The position numbers and the translations under genes are program-made. Below, in pieces: positions 1-9,103 of a stretch of 64,000 bases of DNA (position 1 is its first letter; each line of letters opens with the position of its first letter). The DNA lies in assembly GCA_041389495.1 (NCBI GenBank), contig JAWKRT010000005.1, forward strand, positions 62,001 through 126,000, given 5' to 3'. The stretch is from Myxococcota bacterium. Lineage in GTDB: Bacteria > Myxococcota_A > UBA9160 > UBA4427. Under the pieces are notes generated by a model. That model was not told where the DNA came from, did no database searches, and saw nothing but the letters and a program-made list of their open reading frames with translations.

Positions 1-1
1 T

Positions 2-841
2 CCGAGCGATCGCTTCACACCGCGCGACCCGGGCGAGCGCTACGACTCGGCGTCGTTCGCCGTCGCTCCGGTGGTCGCGGCGGGAGAGGCGCTCGGCGTC
101 CTCTGCGCGACCGACCGCACGGGAGGCGGCGAGTTCGCGCCGGACGATCTCGTCCTGCTCCGCGCGCTCGCCGCGCACGTCGCCGCGCGCGTCCTCGCGG
201 GAGAGGGCACGGCGGCCAGCGCCGAACGCGCCGTCGATCCGGGGTTCGACACGAGCGAGCTCGACGAGGGGGCGGCCGAGGCGGCGCGGCACGTCGCGAG
301 CGTCGAGCGCGACGCCGATCTCGTGCGCGCGGTGTGCGAGGCGATGACGACCGAGGTCGAGCCGGCGCGGGTGTTCGCGAAGGGGCTCGAGGCCGTCGCG
401 AAGGGGCTCGGCGCCGCGCCGGCCTCGCTCTTCCTCATCGACAACGCGGCCGACGTGCTCCGGTGCGAGGCGGCCGACGACGGCGGCGAGCGCGAGGAGC
501 GCGCCGAGCTTCCGAAGCGCGGCGGGCTGACGGGGGCGGTGCTGCAGACGGGCCGCCTCGTCGCGACGGATGCGCCGACGGCCGACGCCCGCTTCGACGC
601 GTCGATCGACACGCCGGCCGACGGGCGATCGGGGCCGATGGTGTGCGTGCCGCTCTCGCTGCGCGGCAAGGTGGTCGGCGTCTTCCGCGCCTTCCCGCGC
701 GATGCGGCCGAGGCCTCGGCCCGCAGCGCAGAGCTCCTCGCGGCCGCGCTCTCGGCGGCGGTGCGCAACGCGCTCCTGTACCGTTCGCTGCTCGAATCGA
801 TCGACGAGGTCGCGGAGGCGCGCCGGGCGGCGCGGCGCTAG
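2..841 (+). CDS. GAF-domain protein, C-terminal part (5' truncated by window edge)
   Basis: The frame is open from base 2 to a TAG at 839-841, so the gene begins before the window. The visible 279 residues hold the end of one GAF-like domain (core near APVVAAGEALGVLCATD) and a second, complete GAF domain. The second runs roughly from VRAVCEAMTTEVEPARVF through VCVPLSLRGKVVGVFRAF and ends in an alanine-rich helix. No kinase, GGDEF, EAL or HTH domain follows, so the protein ends on GAF domains. GAF domains bind small ligands or mediate dimerisation; the ligand cannot be read here. It lies 168 nt upstream of argB with no obvious link. The GAF assignment is fairly sure, the role unknown. Confidence 0.75.
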   Translation, partial: PSDRFTPRDPGERYDSASFAVAPVVAAGEALGVLCATDRTGGGEFAPDDLVLLRALAAHVAARVLAGEGTAASAERAVDPGFDTSELDEGAAEAARHVASVERDADLVRAVCEAMTTEVEPARVFAKGLEAVAKGLGAAPASLFLIDNAADVLRCEAADDGGEREERAELPKRGGLTGAVLQTGRLVATDAPTADARFDASIDTPADGRSGPMVCVPLSLRGKVVGVFRAFPRDAAEASARSAELLAAALSAAVRNALLYRSLLESIDEVAEARRAARR

Positions 842-1009
842 CGATCCCGGCCCGCGGGCCGCCGGCCGGGACGACGGCGTCCTTCGCGCGTCGCGCGGCG
901 AGCCGGTCGCAGGTCGCGGTCCCTCGTCGTTCTCGACTCCCCCGGATCGGGTGGGGTCACTCCTCCGAAGCGCCTCCGCATCCACCGCTCTCGCTCGCAA
1001 GGATTCGCC

Positions 1010-1855
1010 GTGAAGGACCTCGTCGACAAGGCCGCCATCCTGATCGAGGCGCTGCCGTACATCCGGCGCTTCTTCGGCAAGGTGATCGTCATCAAGTACG
1101 GCGGCCACGCGATGACGGACGACGCACTCCGCGCGTCGTTCGCGACCGACGTCGTGCTGCTCAAGTACGTCGGCATCCAGCCGGTGATCGTGCACGGCGG
1201 CGGGCCGCAGATCGGCGCCACGCTCGATGCGCTCGGGCGCCAATCGACCTTCGTCGACGGTCGCCGCATCACCGACGACGCCACCATGGAAGTGGTCGAG
1301 ATGGTGCTCGGCGGCAAGATCAACCGCGAGATCGTCGGGCTCGTGCAGCGCGGCGGCGGCCGCGCCGTCGGCCTCACGGGCAGCGATGGCGGGATGATCC
1401 AGACGCGCCTTCGCGACCCGAAGCTCGGCCGCGTCGGAGAGGTGGTCGGCGTCGAGCCGAGCGCGATCCGGGCCGTCGTCGATGCGGGCTTCATCCCGGT
1501 GATCGCGCCAATCGGTCTCGACCCGGACGGCCGCACGACCAACGTGAACGCGGACGAGGCCGCGGGCGCCATCGCGAGCGCGCTCCGCGCCGAGAAGCTC
1601 ATGCTCCTGACGGACGTCGAGGGCGTGCTCGACCGCGAGGGGAAGCTGCTGCCGCAGCTCACCGTCGCGCAGGTCGATGCGCTCGTGCGCGAGGGCACGA
1701 TCAAGGGCGGCATGATCCCGAAGGTGGAGTGCTGCCTCGACGCGCTGCGCGGCCACGTCGCACGCACGCACATCGTCGACGGCCGGATCAAGCACGCCAT
1801 CCTGCTCGAGATGTTCACGGACGAGGGCGGAGCGGGAACGCTGCTGGTTCCCTGA
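1010..1855 (+). CDS. argB: acetylglutamate kinase
   Basis: ATP-dependent phosphorylation of N-acetyl-L-glutamate, the second step of arginine synthesis in the cytoplasm. The 281-residue protein is full length for the amino acid kinase fold. It has the phosphate-binding KYGG (from Lys29), the HGGGPQI loop (62-68) and the C-terminal HIVDGRIKHAILLEMFTDE segment. The N-terminal helix KAAILIEALPYIRRF precedes KYGG. That helix is typical of hexameric, arginine-inhibited enzymes such as the Pseudomonas one, so feedback inhibition by arginine is likely (inference from family knowledge). The start is a GTG with AAGGA just upstream. argF follows 67 nt downstream on the same strand, so the two probably form an operon. 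Confidence 0.96.
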   Translation: MKDLVDKAAILIEALPYIRRFFGKVIVIKYGGHAMTDDALRASFATDVVLLKYVGIQPVIVHGGGPQIGATLDALGRQSTFVDGRRITDDATMEVVEMVLGGKINREIVGLVQRGGGRAVGLTGSDGGMIQTRLRDPKLGRVGEVVGVEPSAIRAVVDAGFIPVIAPIGLDPDGRTTNVNADEAAGAIASALRAEKLMLLTDVEGVLDREGKLLPQLTVAQVDALVREGTIKGGMIPKVECCLDALRGHVARTHIVDGRIKHAILLEMFTDEGGAGTLLVP

Positions 1856-1922
1856 CGCGCGAAGGGGCCGCGCGACGCAGCCCCGAGAAGGCGCCCCGCG
1901 AAGGAGGAGGGAAGAGGTCGAG

Positions 1923-2855
1923 ATGCGATTGCCGGCGCGGAGCTTCCTGACGATCGCCGACTGGAGTGCGGACGAGCTCCTGGCGATGCTCGCGCGCGCG
2001 CGCGACCTCCGGCGCATGTGGCGCGCGGGCGAGCGGCCGCAGACGCTGCTCGGCCGCACGCTCGCGATGTACTTCGAGAAGCCGTCGCTGCGAACCCACG
2101 TGACCTTCGAGGCGGGCATGACCCAGCTCGGCGGCCACGCGATCCTGCTGCGCCCCGAGCAGGTGGGCATCGGCACGCGCGAGAGCCCGACCGACGTCGC
2201 GCGCAACCTCTCGCGCTGGGTCGACGGCATCATGGCCCGCACGTTCAGCCACGCGCTCGTCGAGCAGCTCGCCGCCGAGGCGACGATTCCCGTGATCAAC
2301 GGGCTGACGGACCTCCTGCATCCCTGCCAGGCGATGGCCGACCTGCAGACGGTCGCCGAGGTGATGGAGCCGAAGGCCGCGCGCATCGCCTACGTCGGCG
2401 ACGGCAACAACGTCGCGAACTCGCTCCTGCTGCTGGCCGCGGTGCTCGGGCTCGACCTGCGCGTCGCGACGCCGCGCACGCACCGCCCCGCGCAGCGCAT
2501 CGCGAAGCAGGCCGCGGAGCTCGCGCGCCGGAGCGGAGCGCGCATCGACGTGCTCGACGATCCGGTCGAGGCCGTGCGCGGCGCGAGCTTCGTCTACACC
2601 GACACCTGGACGAGCATGGGACAGGAGGCCGAGGCCGAGCAGCGCCGGCAGATCTTCGCCGCCTACCAGGTCAACGACGCGCTGCTCGCGCACGCGCCCG
2701 ACGCGTGGGTGATGCACTGCCTGCCCGCCCACCGCGGCGAGGAGATCACGTCCGACGTGCTCGACGGCGAGCGGAGCCTCGTCTACGAGCAGGCCGAGAA
2801 CCGGCTGCACGCGCAGAAGGCCGTGCTCGAGGCCGTGATGCTCGGGCCGCGCTAG
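1923..2855 (+). CDS. argF: ornithine carbamoyltransferase
   Basis: Transfers the carbamoyl group of carbamoyl phosphate to ornithine to give citrulline. The 310 residues show the carbamoyl-phosphate motif as S55-L-R-T58 after FEK, the HPCQAMADL motif, DTWTSMGQE, and the C-terminal ornithine/catalytic motif HCLPAHRGEEIT. All of these are diagnostic for ornithine rather than aspartate carbamoyltransferase. The middle residue of SxRT is Leu rather than Thr, a variant also found in other ornithine transcarbamylases. The ATG is preceded by a strong purine-rich Shine-Dalgarno (AAGGAGGAGG near 1899). It lies directly downstream of argB and is probably co-transcribed. No argG, argH or argD is in the window. 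Confidence 0.96.
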   Translation: MRLPARSFLTIADWSADELLAMLARARDLRRMWRAGERPQTLLGRTLAMYFEKPSLRTHVTFEAGMTQLGGHAILLRPEQVGIGTRESPTDVARNLSRWVDGIMARTFSHALVEQLAAEATIPVINGLTDLLHPCQAMADLQTVAEVMEPKAARIAYVGDGNNVANSLLLLAAVLGLDLRVATPRTHRPAQRIAKQAAELARRSGARIDVLDDPVEAVRGASFVYTDTWTSMGQEAEAEQRRQIFAAYQVNDALLAHAPDAWVMHCLPAHRGEEITSDVLDGERSLVYEQAENRLHAQKAVLEAVMLGPR

Positions 2856-3086
2856 CCGCCGCCCCGCGGTCCGAGACCGGATCGATCGGTCCAGATCGGG
2901 CGGCCGAGGTGCGGCACCGCCGCCGGCCGCGGCGCCGGTCCGGGCCGAGCGCGCGACACCCGCTGGCCGGCCGCGGGGCCCCGACTTCCCGCGCCTCTTG
3001 CCGGCTCACTGCTAACGCTGGCGCGGTCGCCCACCGATGGAGCCCCACGCGTGCGCGCGTCCCGCGCGCCGTCGGGGGGTGTCCGC

Positions 3087-4352
3087 ATGCCGGACGGCTC
3101 GGAGAAGGATCGGGCGACGCGGATCCCGAGGCTCGGTGCCTCGGCGGATCCCACCGCGCTCGTCCTGAGTCCGACCGAGGGCTTCCTCCTGTCGCGCATC
3201 GACGGCGCCACGCCGTGGGGCGTGCTGCGCGCGATCGGCGGACTGACGCCCGACGAGGTCGACGCCCGCCTCGAGGCGTGGCTCGAGGGCGGCATCCTCG
3301 AGCTCGTCGACCCCGCCGCGCGGCGCCCGAAGCGCCGACTCGCACCCGGCGAGATCGACGAGGACGCGCTCGACGAATCGCTCGGCATCGACCTCGACAC
3401 GCAGCGCCGCATCCTCGAGTTCGAGTCGCGCCTCGGCGCGGCCTACCACGACCTCCTCGGCGTCGCGCGCGACGCCGACGCGAAGGAGATCAAGCGCGCG
3501 TACTTCAAGCTGTCGAAGGAGTTCCATCCCGACCGCTACTTCCGGCGCGAGATCGGAGGCTATGCGAAGCGGCTCGAGGCGATCTTCAAGCGCATCCTCG
3601 AGGCCTACGAGCTGCTCTCCGACCCGACGGCGCGCGCCGAGGTCGAGAAGTCGATGTCCGCGGCCGCGGGTGCGCGGCCGCAGCCCGCGGCGCCGGTCGC
3701 GAGCGAAGGCGACGCGCCGACGGCCCCGCCGCGGCCGCTCACGAAGCTCGAGAGGCTGCGCGCGCGGATGCCGTTCAAGCTGCCCGAGTCCGTCTTCGCC
3801 GAGCGGCGCCAGCGCGCGCGCGAGTTCTTCGACGCCGCGCAGAAGGAGCTCGCGCGCAACCGCTTCATCGAGGCCGCGCAGACGATCCGTCTCGCGATCG
3901 CGTTCGACCCGTTCGAGGACGCGTACCGCGAGCGCTTCGGCGAGGTGCAGGCGCGCGCGGCCGAGCTTCGCGCCGAGGCCCTCGTCGCCGAGGCCGAGGA
4001 GGCGACGACCGCCGGCGGCATCGCGGACGAGAAACGCTATGCGCAGGTGCTCCGCCTCTACGAGGAGGCGCTCCTGTACCGCCCGCACGATCCCGCGCTG
4101 AACGATCGGGCGGCGCGCGCGGCCATCCAGTGCAAGCAGCTCACCAAGGCGGTCGAGTATGCGGAGACCGCGCTCGCGCACAGCCCCGACGTCGCGCAGC
4201 ACCACGTGACGATGGCGCTCGTGCACCGGGCGCGCGGCAACCGGGGCCACGCGATCAACGCGCTCGAGCAGGCGCTCTCACTCGACAAGGGGCACGACGA
4301 GGGCCGCAAGCTGCTCGCCGTCCTCCGACGTGCGGCGGGCGCGGGCGGCTGA
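3087..4352 (+). CDS. DnaJ-domain/TPR protein with N-terminal winged-helix-like domain
   Basis: A J-domain protein that should stimulate an Hsp70 ATPase; the partner is plausibly the DnaK-like protein encoded next. From the ATG at 3087 (421 aa; GGGGGG ends 7 nt before it) the order is as follows. First comes a small helical/winged-helix-like region (LSPTEGFLLSRIDGATPWG to EGGILEL, about 25-75). Next is a J domain (about 119-180) with the essential HPD at 147-149, then an Ala/Pro linker, then TPR-like helices to the C terminus. It lacks the Gly/Phe, zinc-finger and substrate domains of true DnaJ. An in-frame GTG at 3051 would add 12 residues. The N-terminal region resembles the C-terminal region of the protein at 6011-6586, hinting at a shared function. 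Confidence 0.8.
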   Translation: MPDGSEKDRATRIPRLGASADPTALVLSPTEGFLLSRIDGATPWGVLRAIGGLTPDEVDARLEAWLEGGILELVDPAARRPKRRLAPGEIDEDALDESLGIDLDTQRRILEFESRLGAAYHDLLGVARDADAKEIKRAYFKLSKEFHPDRYFRREIGGYAKRLEAIFKRILEAYELLSDPTARAEVEKSMSAAAGARPQPAAPVASEGDAPTAPPRPLTKLERLRARMPFKLPESVFAERRQRAREFFDAAQKELARNRFIEAAQTIRLAIAFDPFEDAYRERFGEVQARAAELRAEALVAEAEEATTAGGIADEKRYAQVLRLYEEALLYRPHDPALNDRAARAAIQCKQLTKAVEYAETALAHSPDVAQHHVTMALVHRARGNRGHAINALEQALSLDKGHDEGRKLLAVLRRAAGAGG

Positions 4353-4425
4353 ACGAACACGGATTCGCGGCGAGCGGGAGCCGGCCTCCCGCGCCGCGAC
4401 ACGCCTTCATGGAAGAGGGGACGAC

Positions 4426-5997
4426 ATGGGCCGAGTGATCGGTATCGACCTGGGGACGACGAACTCGGTCGTCGCGGTGATGGAGAACGGCCAGCCGGTC
4501 GTGATCCCGAACACCGGCGGCTACAAGACGACGCCGTCGATGTTCGCGATCTCGCAGGACGGCAAGCGCCTGGTCGGACACCTCGCCAAGCGCCAGGCGA
4601 TCACCAACGCGCAGAACACCGTGTTCGCGTCGAAGCGCCTGATCGGCCGCCGCTTCGAGGCGCCCGAAGTCCAGAAGATGATCGACCTCTCGCCGTACGA
4701 GATCGTCGAGGGGCCGAACGGCGACCCGCGCATCAAGGTCGGGGCGAAGACGTTCACGTGCCCGGAGATCTCCGCGATCATCCTGCGCGAGATGAAGCGC
4801 GTCGCCGAGGAGTACCTCGGCGAGCCGGTCTCGGAGGCGGTCATCACCGTCCCCGCCTACTTCAACGACACCCAGCGCCAGTGCACGAAGGACGCCGGCA
4901 AGATCGCCGGCCTCGAGGTACTGCGCATCATCAACGAGCCGACGGCGGCCGCGCTCGCGTACGGAATCGGCCGCCAGGGCGAGGAGAAGATCGCGGTCTA
5001 CGACCTCGGCGGAGGCACGTTCGACATCTCGATCCTCGAGATGTCCGACGGCGTGGTCGAGGTGCTGGCGACGTCGGGCAACACCTTCCTCGGCGGCGAG
5101 GACTTCGACCGTCGCATCGTCGCCCACCTCGTCGAGTGGTTCCAGAACGAGCAGCACATCGACCTGCGCCAGGACACGATGGCGCTGCAGCGGCTCAAGG
5201 ACGCGGCGGAGAAGGCGAAGTGCGACCTCTCCTCGCGCGAGGCGACGGAGATCAACCTCCCGTTCATCGCGACCGACGCCGACGGCCCGCGTCACCTGAA
5301 CTACGAGCTCACGCGGCAGCAGCTCGAGCAGCTCGTCGGCGGCATCGTCAACTCGACGCTCAAGAGCGTCGAGCAGTGCGTGAACGACGCCGGCCTGTCG
5401 CCCGGCGACATCGACCAGATCGTGCTCGTCGGCGGACAGTCGCGGATGCCGCTCGTGCAGCAGGCCGCGACGGAGTTCTTCGGGAAGCGCCCCCACAAGG
5501 GCGTGAATCCGGACGAGGTGGTCGCGCTCGGTGCGGCGATCCAGGCCTCGTCGCTCGTCGACGCCGACTCCAACATGCTCCTGCTCGACGTGACGCCGCT
5601 GTCGCTCGGCATCGGCACCTACGGCGGCCACTTCGCCCGCCTGATCGAGCGCAACACCACCGTTCCCGTCAGCAAGAGCCACATCTTCACGACGACGCGC
5701 GACAACCAGTCGGCGGTGAAGATCCGCGTGCTGCAGGGCGAGAGCGACACGGCGGCGGAGAACGACCTGCTCGGCGAGTTCGTGCTCTCGGGCATCCGGC
5801 CGGCACCGAAGGGCGAGCCCGAGATCGACGTGCACTTCGACATCGACGCGAACGGCATCGTGAGCGTCTCCGCGCGCGATCTCGCGACGGGCAAGGAGCA
5901 GTCGATCACGGTCAACGCGACGGGCACGCTCTCCGAGGACGAGATCAACCAGATCATCGAAGAGAACGAGCTCTACGAAGTGACGCTCAAGGGCTGA
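4426..5997 (+). CDS. DnaK-like Hsp70 lacking the C-terminal lid
   Basis: An Hsp70 chaperone of 523 aa. The ATPase domain is complete: phosphate-1 IGIDLGTTNS at the N terminus, AVITVPAYFNDTQR, phosphate-2 VYDLGGGTFDIS, and the adenosine motif VLVGGQSRMP. The substrate-binding beta domain is present (LLLDVTPLSLGI to the beginning of ARDLATGKEQSI). The protein stops about 20 residues after that domain, whereas housekeeping DnaK runs to about 610-640 residues with a helical lid and acidic tail. I read this as a specialised paralogue, with the housekeeping dnaK elsewhere (not shown here). Start choice: ATG 4426 has GGAAGAGGGG upstream and matches the family N terminus. It sits between a J-domain/TPR protein and a TPR protein, so they probably work together. 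Confidence 0.9.
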   Translation: MGRVIGIDLGTTNSVVAVMENGQPVVIPNTGGYKTTPSMFAISQDGKRLVGHLAKRQAITNAQNTVFASKRLIGRRFEAPEVQKMIDLSPYEIVEGPNGDPRIKVGAKTFTCPEISAIILREMKRVAEEYLGEPVSEAVITVPAYFNDTQRQCTKDAGKIAGLEVLRIINEPTAAALAYGIGRQGEEKIAVYDLGGGTFDISILEMSDGVVEVLATSGNTFLGGEDFDRRIVAHLVEWFQNEQHIDLRQDTMALQRLKDAAEKAKCDLSSREATEINLPFIATDADGPRHLNYELTRQQLEQLVGGIVNSTLKSVEQCVNDAGLSPGDIDQIVLVGGQSRMPLVQQAATEFFGKRPHKGVNPDEVVALGAAIQASSLVDADSNMLLLDVTPLSLGIGTYGGHFARLIERNTTVPVSKSHIFTTTRDNQSAVKIRVLQGESDTAAENDLLGEFVLSGIRPAPKGEPEIDVHFDIDANGIVSVSARDLATGKEQSITVNATGTLSEDEINQIIEENELYEVTLKG

Positions 5998-6010
5998 GGC
6001 GATCGACGAG

Positions 6011-6586
6011 ATGGCTGCGAATCGCGACGAGATCGATCGCCTCCTGCGCGAAGGGCTCGACCTCTACGGCAACGACGACGTCGATGGCGCGGTGCACGCG
6101 TGGAAGCGCGTGCTCGAGCTCGACGCCGGCAACGCGGACGCGCGCGACTACATCGAGGCCGCGGGCGCGGAGCCCGCGCGCGGTGCCGCCGACACGGCGC
6201 ACGACCGCCGCGATGCGACGCTGCTCGAGGAAGCGCTCGCGCTGGCCGCCGGCGGCGGGCTCGCGGACGCGCACGCGCTGCTCGAGGGGGGCCTGCGCGC
6301 CGACGACCTCGACCTCGAGTCGCTCGCCGTGCTCGAGCTCGTCCGCGCGCGCCTCCTGCCCGCCTATCGCGATCGCTTCGCGACCGGCGGCGCTCCGCGG
6401 CTCGCCGTGCCCGCGGGCGACCTCGCCCGCTATCACCTCCCCGCGCAGGCCGCCTTCCTCGTCTCCCTCTGCGACGGGCGCACGCCGCTCGACGACCTGG
6501 CGGAGGCGGCGGGGATGGACGAGTTCGACGTGCTCCACAACCTCGGTGGCCTCGTCGACTCGGGCCTCGTGAGCATCGCGTCGTGA
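6011..6586 (+). CDS. TPR-like protein with C-terminal winged-helix-like domain
   Basis: A 191-residue cytoplasmic protein of unknown function. The N-terminal 55 residues form a TPR-like helical pair (LREGLDLYGNDDVDGAVHAW, then VLELDAGNADARDYI). After an Ala-rich middle, residues about 135-190 make a compact region (QAAFLVSLCDGRTPLDDLA to LVDSGLVSI). That region resembles the N-terminal part of the J-domain protein at 3087, both having a pattern of Phe-Leu, Asp-Gly, Thr-Pro and a final Gly-Leu/Ile-Val. It begins 13 nt after the Hsp70 gene and its stop overlaps the start of the PAS gene, so translation is probably coupled. A co-chaperone or regulator of the Hsp70 is my inference. Confidence 0.7.
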   Translation: MAANRDEIDRLLREGLDLYGNDDVDGAVHAWKRVLELDAGNADARDYIEAAGAEPARGAADTAHDRRDATLLEEALALAAGGGLADAHALLEGGLRADDLDLESLAVLELVRARLLPAYRDRFATGGAPRLAVPAGDLARYHLPAQAAFLVSLCDGRTPLDDLAEAAGMDEFDVLHNLGGLVDSGLVSIAS

Positions 6587-7557
6587 ACGCCGCCGGTGCC
6601 TCGCTGCTCGATTTCCTCGACGAGCCCGTGCTCGTCGGCGACCCCGAAGGCCGCGTGATCTACGCGAACCCGGCGTTCGAGGAGTCGTTCGAGTTCGGTC
6701 CCTCCGCGCGCGGCATGAGCTTCGCGCAGCTGTTCGAGGGGGGCGGTCGCGAGGCCTTCCTGCAGGCCGTCGCGCAGGTGTGCGAGACGGGTGAGACCGT
6801 GCGCTTCCGGCTGCGGGAGGAAGGGCGGGGCTACATCGGCGTCGCCTCGCCGATCGAGGCGGAGACCGACCGCGTCGGCGTCATCATCGCGCTGTCCGAC
6901 GAGCCGTTCTCGCTGCAGCGCCTGCTCGGGCTGCAGCGCGACATCGACGAGCCGCTCGCCGAGGCCGTCGGCGCGCTCGAGGAGCTGCGCGAGCGCATCG
7001 GCGGCCCGGGGTCGCGCCACGTCCGCGAGGCGATCGAGGGGGCGCTCCGCTCGGCCGAACGCGCGCGCAAGGCGGCGGTCGACCTCCGCGCGCTGCTCAC
7101 GGCGCAGAACGCACCGGCCACGAAGGGGCAGCGCGTCGACGCGACGCGCGCCGTGCGATCCGTGGCGAATCGCGCGCGCGGCGAGTGTGCGCGCGCGGGC
7201 GTCGAGCTCGACCTGCTCGCGCCGCGCTCGCTGCCGCCCGTCGAGGGCGATGCGCGCCATCTCGAGACGGTGCTGCTGCGCATGGTCCGCGATCGCGTCG
7301 CACAGTGCGACGCGGGCGAGCGCATCGTGCTGTCGCTGCGCGCCGCGCGCGTCCAGGGCGAGGAGTGTGCGGTCGTCGCGCTGATCGCGCCGAGCCTGCC
7401 CGAGACCGGCCCCGGCCTTCGCCGCGTGCGCGACTCGATCGCCGCCCTCGGTGGCTTCCGGCACGCCTGCGTCCAGTCCGCATCCGGTCGCGCGACCGTG
7501 ATCCCGCTGCCGTTCGCGGAGGAGGACGAGGACGCGCGTCGCGCGTCGGCTCGTTAG
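6583..7557 (+). CDS. PAS-domain protein with degenerate histidine-kinase-like C-terminus
   Basis: A 324-residue protein starting at a GTG that overlaps the previous stop (GTGA). A PAS domain occupies about residues 8-110 (EPVLVGDPEGRVIYANPAFEE reads as a typical PAS start; RLREEGRGYIGVASPI is its later beta strands). Then comes a helical region, LQRDIDEPLAEAVGALEEL, at the place where a histidine kinase has its H-box, but without the His-Glu-Leu-Arg-Thr pattern. The remainder faintly resembles an ATPase-type domain but shows no clear N or G boxes. It may be a pseudokinase or scaffold for the upstream chaperone module. Its end overlaps the convergent ABC1-kinase gene by 4 bases. Confidence 0.65.
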   Translation: MNAAGASLLDFLDEPVLVGDPEGRVIYANPAFEESFEFGPSARGMSFAQLFEGGGREAFLQAVAQVCETGETVRFRLREEGRGYIGVASPIEAETDRVGVIIALSDEPFSLQRLLGLQRDIDEPLAEAVGALEELRERIGGPGSRHVREAIEGALRSAERARKAAVDLRALLTAQNAPATKGQRVDATRAVRSVANRARGECARAGVELDLLAPRSLPPVEGDARHLETVLLRMVRDRVAQCDAGERIVLSLRAARVQGEECAVVALIAPSLPETGPGLRRVRDSIAALGGFRHACVQSASGRATVIPLPFAEEDEDARRASAR

Positions 7558-8903
7558 TCGGCCTCGGCGAGGAAGCGCAGCAGGTAGGGGAGCGAGATCC
7601 GCATCGCGTCGACGTCGGGCGCGATCCGGCCTCCGAGCGCGAACAGATACGAGAGCGTCTTCGCGTAGAGCAGCAGGTCGTTCGGCAGGCGCAGCCCCGG
7701 CGTCTCGCCGAGCAGGCGCTTCGCCTCGTCCTTGAGCCCGAGCACCTGACCGCCCGAGAGCGCGAGCGCGCCACCCTGCTCGCGCAGCCGCTCGAACATC
7801 GCGGAGACGGCGCGCTCGACGCCGGGGCGCGCGCCGTCGGCGATCATCCCCATCTCGTCCATCCGCGACACCACCCCTTCGACGTCGCGCGCGATCACGG
7901 CGTGCAGCGCGCCGCGGAGCGCGCGGCGCAGCTCGGGTGCGAGCCGCCGCGACAGGCCGAAGTCGAGGAACAAGACTCGCGGCGCTTCCGCGGCGCCCGG
8001 CTCGTCGACGACGAACAGGTTCCCCGGGTGCGGGTCGGCGTGGAACAGGCCGTCGCGGAACACCATGCGCGCGTACGCGCGCACGAGCGTCTCCACGACG
8101 CGTTCGGGTGCGATGCCGCGCGCGCGCAGCGCGCCGCCGTCGCGCAGGTCGATGCGCGGGTGGTGCGTCATCGTGAGCACGCGCCGCGTCGAGTGCGAGG
8201 GCACGGCGCGCGGGACCACGATGCGGTCGAGCTCGGCGAGGTTCGCGGCGATCTCGGCGGCGACGCGCGCCTCGCGCTCGAAGTCGAGCTCCTCGCGCAG
8301 GCCCGCGGCGAACTCCTCGAGGAGCGGCTCGACGGCGTCGCGACGGTTTCGCGCGACGCGCCTCAGTGCGAAGCGCAGCAGCCGCAGGTCGCTCGGCAGC
8401 GCGGCCTCGATCCACGGGTACTGCACCTTCACCGCGACGTCCGTGCCGTCGTGGAGCCGCGCGCGGTGCACCTGAGCGATCGACGCGGCGCCGATCGGCG
8501 CGGGGTCGAACGTCGCGAACGACCGCGCGATCGGTGCGCCGAGCTGCTCCTCGACGAACCGCTCGACGACGCGGAACGGGAGCGGCGGCACGCGCTCCTG
8601 CAGCACGTCGAGCTCGGCGAGCGCGGCCGCGGGCAGCACGTCGTGGCGCAGCGACGCGAACTGGCCGGCCTTCGCGAACGCGCCCTTGAGCGCGCCCGCA
8701 GTGCGGGCGAGCCGACGCGCGCTCGCGACGAGGGCGCGTTCGCGCGCCGCGCGGCCGCCGCCGCGCGCGGCGAGGCGCCGGACACCGATCGCCACCGCGC
8801 ACCAGGCGAGGCGCGCGGCCGCCTCGACGCCGCTCGCGCGCAGCCGCTCGCGCGCGCCGCGGGGCGTGCGCGAGCGCTCGATCGCCGTCGTCGTCGTGAC
8901 CAT
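7554..8903 (-). CDS. ABC1/UbiB-family atypical protein kinase-like protein
   Basis: A member of the ABC1 (AarF/UbiB/ADCK) family of atypical kinases linked to ubiquinone and other isoprenoid-lipid metabolism. In 449 residues it shows the family signature K78-A-G-Q81 in an N-terminal helix. It also has an Ala-rich nucleotide loop (PAPIGAASIAQVHRA), a catalytic lysine in VAVKVQYP, the catalytic loop HADPHPGNL and the metal-binding FLDFGLSRRL. The C terminus has a helical region but no obvious paired transmembrane helices, unlike E. coli UbiB. No ubi or men genes are adjacent, so the lipid target is not indicated. The start is ATG at 8901-8903. It is divergent from the lipoprotein at 9104 and convergent with the PAS gene. 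Confidence 0.88.
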   Translation of the reverse strand: MVTTTTAIERSRTPRGARERLRASGVEAAARLAWCAVAIGVRRLAARGGGRAARERALVASARRLARTAGALKGAFAKAGQFASLRHDVLPAAALAELDVLQERVPPLPFRVVERFVEEQLGAPIARSFATFDPAPIGAASIAQVHRARLHDGTDVAVKVQYPWIEAALPSDLRLLRFALRRVARNRRDAVEPLLEEFAAGLREELDFEREARVAAEIAANLAELDRIVVPRAVPSHSTRRVLTMTHHPRIDLRDGGALRARGIAPERVVETLVRAYARMVFRDGLFHADPHPGNLFVVDEPGAAEAPRVLFLDFGLSRRLAPELRRALRGALHAVIARDVEGVVSRMDEMGMIADGARPGVERAVSAMFERLREQGGALALSGGQVLGLKDEAKRLLGETPGLRLPNDLLLYAKTLSYLFALGGRIAPDVDAMRISLPYLLRFLAEAD

Positions 8904-8988
8904 CGGTCAGCTCCGCCGCGCGCTCGCGCGCCCGGTTCCGCGTCCGCGAACCGTCGACACTGCGCGAGGTTGGCCGCGAGACTGCTGC

Positions 8989-9018
8989 TTGACACTGTCC
9001 GAGCGCGCCGTTTAGATA
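8989..9018 (+). promoter_or_regulatory. candidate housekeeping promoter for the Ycf48-like gene
   Basis: A perfect -35 TTGACA at 8989-8994 is followed after 18 nt by TAGATA at 9013-9018 (or after 17 nt by TTAGAT), about 85 nt before the ATG at 9104. The -10 match is only partial. The segment is one of the few AT-rich runs in the region. Confidence 0.45.
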
Positions 9019-9103
9019 GCTCGACCGATCGCGCGGCGGGCCCGGCCGTCGCCGCTGCCGCGAGCCGCACGGCTCCGGCGCTCACCGCACCGAGGGGTAC
9101 CGC

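Noticed and set aside
6583..7557. Active histidine kinase.
   Set aside because: A PAS domain is clear, but the H-box histidine and the N and G boxes are not recognisable.
8971..8986. Sigma-54-like TGGCCG-N5-CTGCT before the Ycf48-like gene.
   Set aside because: Both halves have mismatches, including the first T of TTGC, and a better sigma-70-like promoter is adjacent.
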